Assembly (NCBI GenBank): GCA_030699205.1
Contig: JAUYJY010000041.1
Span: 1 to 9,355 of the forward strand
Length of the DNA: 9,355 nt
Source of the DNA: Candidatus Pacearchaeota archaeon
GTDB lineage: Archaea; Nanobdellota; Nanobdellia; Pacearchaeales; GW2011-AR1
Direction: 5' to 3'
Shown here: positions 6,958 to 9,355 of the stretch, one piece after another
Position numbering within the stretch: the stretch's first letter is position 1
Layout: each line of letters opens with the position of its first letter
Notes under the pieces: model-generated
What the model was told of the DNA's origin: nothing
Databases searched by the model: none
The model's input: the letters and a program-made list of their open reading frames with translations, nothing else
Made by a program: the position numbers and the translations under genes

Positions 6958-8810
6958 TTATTTATAATAAACAAAAAGCAAGAGAAAAAATAAAAGAAAT
7001 AATGGACTCACCATATGAGCAGATGTATCCTTTTGAAATTGAACAAGCGTTAGGGCGTTTATTCAAGGAAGTTGAGAAAGAAAAAGATGATGAAATTAAA
7101 CAGGAAATTCTTTGGGAAATTGATTTATTAAATAGAACATTTGGACATAAGGGAAATTTTCAAGGAAAAGAAGTTGAAGAGATAAGTAATAAGTGGAAAT
7201 ATATCTTGGAAAATGGATTGCTAAAACCTTTTTCAGACATTCCTTTCTGTGAATGGAAGAAAGAGGCTACGGAATATTATAAAAAAAGATTTCAAGAAGC
7301 TAAGAGTGAATTATCTCAGGCAAGATATGCATTCGCTGTAATGACATTTATTGAAGGGGACAGATTAGATTATGCTAAAAACTCTTTTAAGTGCTGGCTA
7401 AAAACTGCAGAAAAATATATAGAAGAGGGAGTTTATAATAAAAAATATTATGAAATGCCTCCCTTTGCTTATTCATTCTCTCTAAAAATAGCTACTTTAT
7501 TAAATCAAAAAGATTTACAGAAGGGTGCTTTAGAATCCTTACATAAGAATATTATTAAGATTTTAGAATCTGGTGAAAATAGATGGTATCTAGAATTCTT
7601 TGAAGTAGAATCGGATTATATCAATAAATTTGAAGATATTAGTAGAGTAAAAGAAGAGAGTGTTAATAAACTCAAGGATATAATTAAAAGACTAGAAAGC
7701 GATTTTAAAAAAAGTGAAGATAAAACTAAGAGCCATCATTTCTTAAGACATCACCTAAAGATACTCTCTAAATATAAAACAGAAGATGAAGATGAATTAG
7801 ATAAAAAAATTGCAGACTCTTATATTGATGAAGCAGAAGGAAGAGAAACCCCCCTAGTTAAATCATCTTTTCTTAATGATGCTATTAAATATTATAAATC
7901 AATGCAAAGTAATGATAAATATTCTGACTTAAAACAAAAAGAAGAAATCAGCAAAACAATAGAAGAATTAACTATTAAAATAAAAGAATTAGAAAAAGAG
8001 TCCAAAGAGGAATATAAGAAATTCGAATCTTCTACTACAATAAAAATAGAAGATATAAGAAAGATTGTTAAGAGTCTAGGGGGAGAAAATATTTTTCATA
8101 ACCTATTGAAAGATGATTCTTTTTTACCAAAATACGGACAAACAATAGAGATGACTAAAGGGATAAAAGAAAGTAATCCCTTAAGTTTTATTATTCCTAA
8201 TACAATTGCTAAAGAAGATTATCCCATAATAAAACATGATTCAGAAGAAGCCATCTTTGATTTTAAAGTAAGAAAGAATATCTTGATAGGGATAAAAATT
8301 GGAGGAGTTATTATAAAAATGATATTAGAAGAGCTAAAAAAAGAATACGATATAAATCCATTTGAAGAATCAAAGAAATTACTTTTAGATAATAAAGAGT
8401 TAGAAAATATTAAAGAGATACTTGAAAAAGGATTTTCTTATGTTTTAACAGAACAGAAAGATTTAATTGCAGGAACACATATTTTAATCCCTTATTTTGA
8501 AGAGATAATAAGAAGAATTCTTGTTAAATCGGGAAGAAAAGACCTTGTTTTAGAAAATAAAAAAGAGAAATATTTTAGGAAAATAGAATTAGGAACACTT
8601 CTAATTGATGAAGAAGTAAAAAATATTATTGGAGAAAATTTTCAGAAAACATTAAAAGTTTTTTTAGTTGATAATGACCAATTAAATCTAAGACAAGATT
8701 TAGCTCATGGCCTCTTAACAACAGACAGAATTAACGAAGAAGATACTATATATGTAACTTATTGTTTATGGAGGTTAATTTTTATTTTAAAAAATATTAA
8801 ATCAAAATGA
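6954..8810 (+). CDS. HEPN-fold (DUF4209-like) protein, putative RNase effector
   Basis: The 618-residue soluble, Lys/Glu-rich and largely helical protein has no signal or membrane segment. Its C-terminus carries RQDLAHG (580-586), preceded by a helix GTHILIPYFEEIIRRIL (507-523) and a LNLRQ lead-in. This matches the R-x4-H HEPN ribonuclease motif and the RNxxxHG signature of DUF4209 proteins, with Gln in place of Asn. The first ~350 residues are helical and repeat-like, including charged coiled-coil stretches (about 325-350), and may sense or bind a partner. HEPN proteins in defence loci typically cut RNA to halt growth; that role here is inferred. Start 6954 overlaps the previous stop (ATGA) and has GGTGG just upstream. 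The stop overlaps the hsdS start by four bases with no Shine-Dalgarno site between, so hsdS is probably translated by re-initiation. Confidence 0.75.
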   Translation: MIIYNKQKAREKIKEIMDSPYEQMYPFEIEQALGRLFKEVEKEKDDEIKQEILWEIDLLNRTFGHKGNFQGKEVEEISNKWKYILENGLLKPFSDIPFCEWKKEATEYYKKRFQEAKSELSQARYAFAVMTFIEGDRLDYAKNSFKCWLKTAEKYIEEGVYNKKYYEMPPFAYSFSLKIATLLNQKDLQKGALESLHKNIIKILESGENRWYLEFFEVESDYINKFEDISRVKEESVNKLKDIIKRLESDFKKSEDKTKSHHFLRHHLKILSKYKTEDEDELDKKIADSYIDEAEGRETPLVKSSFLNDAIKYYKSMQSNDKYSDLKQKEEISKTIEELTIKIKELEKESKEEYKKFESSTTIKIEDIRKIVKSLGGENIFHNLLKDDSFLPKYGQTIEMTKGIKESNPLSFIIPNTIAKEDYPIIKHDSEEAIFDFKVRKNILIGIKIGGVIIKMILEELKKEYDINPFEESKKLLLDNKELENIKEILEKGFSYVLTEQKDLIAGTHILIPYFEEIIRRILVKSGRKDLVLENKKEKYFRKIELGTLLIDEEVKNIIGENFQKTLKVFLVDNDQLNLRQDLAHGLLTTDRINEEDTIYVTYCLWRLIFILKNIKSK

Positions 8811-9355
8811 AAACTAAACAATTACCTAAAGGTTGGAGAGAAGTTGAACTTGGAGATATTTGTGAGGTTCTCACAGGTTTTGCATTCAAATCAAATTTAT
8901 TTAATGAAGAAGAGAAAGGTAAACCTATAATTAGGATTAGAGATTTAGCTAAGGGAAAATCAAAAACATATTACTCTGGAAAGTTTGAAGAAAAATATTT
9001 GGTAAAAAGAGGAGATTTCTTAATTGGAATGGATGGGGAATTTAAGGTATTTGAATGGAAATCAGAGAATGCTTTATTGAATCAAAGAGTTTGCAAATTA
9101 ATCTTAAACAAAGATTTAGTCATTCCTAAATATATCTATTATATGATTTCCAAAAAATTAAAAGAAATAGAAGATAAAACCCCTTTTGTTACTGTTAAAC
9201 ATATATCCAATAAACAGATTTTATCCATCAAGTTTATTCTTCCACCCACCTCCATTCAAAATAGTATAGTCCAAATTTTAGAAAAAGCAGAAACTTTAAA
9301 ACAAAAAAGAGAAGATGCTGATAAATTAACAAAAGAATATCTACAAAGTGTTTTT
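8807..9355 (+). CDS. hsdS: Type I RM specificity subunit (HsdS), 5' part
   Basis: HsdS recognises the two halves of the target site and positions HsdM and HsdR. The 183 visible codons cover the first target-recognition domain and the start of the central conserved helix. Typical features are LPKGWREVELGDICEV (6-21), the GFAFKS turn (24-29), IIRIRDL (41-47), GDFLIGMDGEF (69-79), LLNQRVCKL (90-98), the PPTSIQNSIVQILE helix start and LTKEYLQSVF at the window edge, where a spacer helix normally begins. The start ATG overlaps the upstream stop as ATGA. No Shine-Dalgarno site or separate promoter is seen, so expression depends on the 6253 promoter. The second recognition domain and hsdM are expected downstream. 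The target sequence cannot be read from the protein. Confidence 0.92.
   Translation, partial: MKTKQLPKGWREVELGDICEVLTGFAFKSNLFNEEEKGKPIIRIRDLAKGKSKTYYSGKFEEKYLVKRGDFLIGMDGEFKVFEWKSENALLNQRVCKLILNKDLVIPKYIYYMISKKLKEIEDKTPFVTVKHISNKQILSIKFILPPTSIQNSIVQILEKAETLKQKREDADKLTKEYLQSVF

Overview
The window looks like chromosomal DNA from a low-GC archaeon. A DPANN-type lineage (Pacearchaeota or Woesearchaeota) is my inference. Evidence is the archaeal promoter layout: a TATA-like element sits the same short distance upstream of several start codons, leaving no room for a leader. The surface proteins also look archaeal, being Ser/Asn/Thr-rich with signal peptides. No rRNA, tRNA, insertion sequence or CRISPR array was found, so the taxonomic call is tentative.

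Layout. (1) 1-1275, minus strand: the N-terminal 425 codons of an exported beta-propeller protein with six regularly spaced Asp-box motifs; its 3' end lies outside the window. (2) 1276-1368: a divergent promoter region. (3) 1369-3216, plus strand: a 615-residue exported, membrane-anchored protein with a possible alpha/alpha-toroid ectodomain, a cysteine-rich stalk, one membrane helix and a basic, proline-rich tail. (4) 3217-3491: a gap with a probable decayed gene fragment whose stop codon overlaps the next promoter. (5) 3492-6233: hsdR, the restriction and translocation subunit of a Type I restriction-modification (RM) system. (6) 6287-8810: a tightly packed three-gene block with its own promoter, made of a ribbon-helix-helix protein, a small three-helix membrane protein and a 618-residue HEPN/DUF4209-like protein. 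(7) 8807-9355: the start of hsdS, the specificity subunit, overlapping the HEPN gene by four bases and cut by the window end.

How the genes fit together. Regions 5 to 7 form a Type I RM defence locus in which R and S are separated by an embedded module. The module starts at its own TATA element and runs through three successive 1- or 4-base overlaps directly into hsdS. hsdS translation is therefore probably tied to the HEPN protein. A HEPN-type putative RNase inside an hsd operon recalls the bacterial PrrC and RloC anticodon nucleases, which are linked to Type I RM loci and act when DNA restriction fails. The combination here (DNA-binding protein, membrane protein, HEPN protein) differs from those systems and is the best candidate for something undescribed. 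hsdM is not in the window and would be expected downstream of hsdS.
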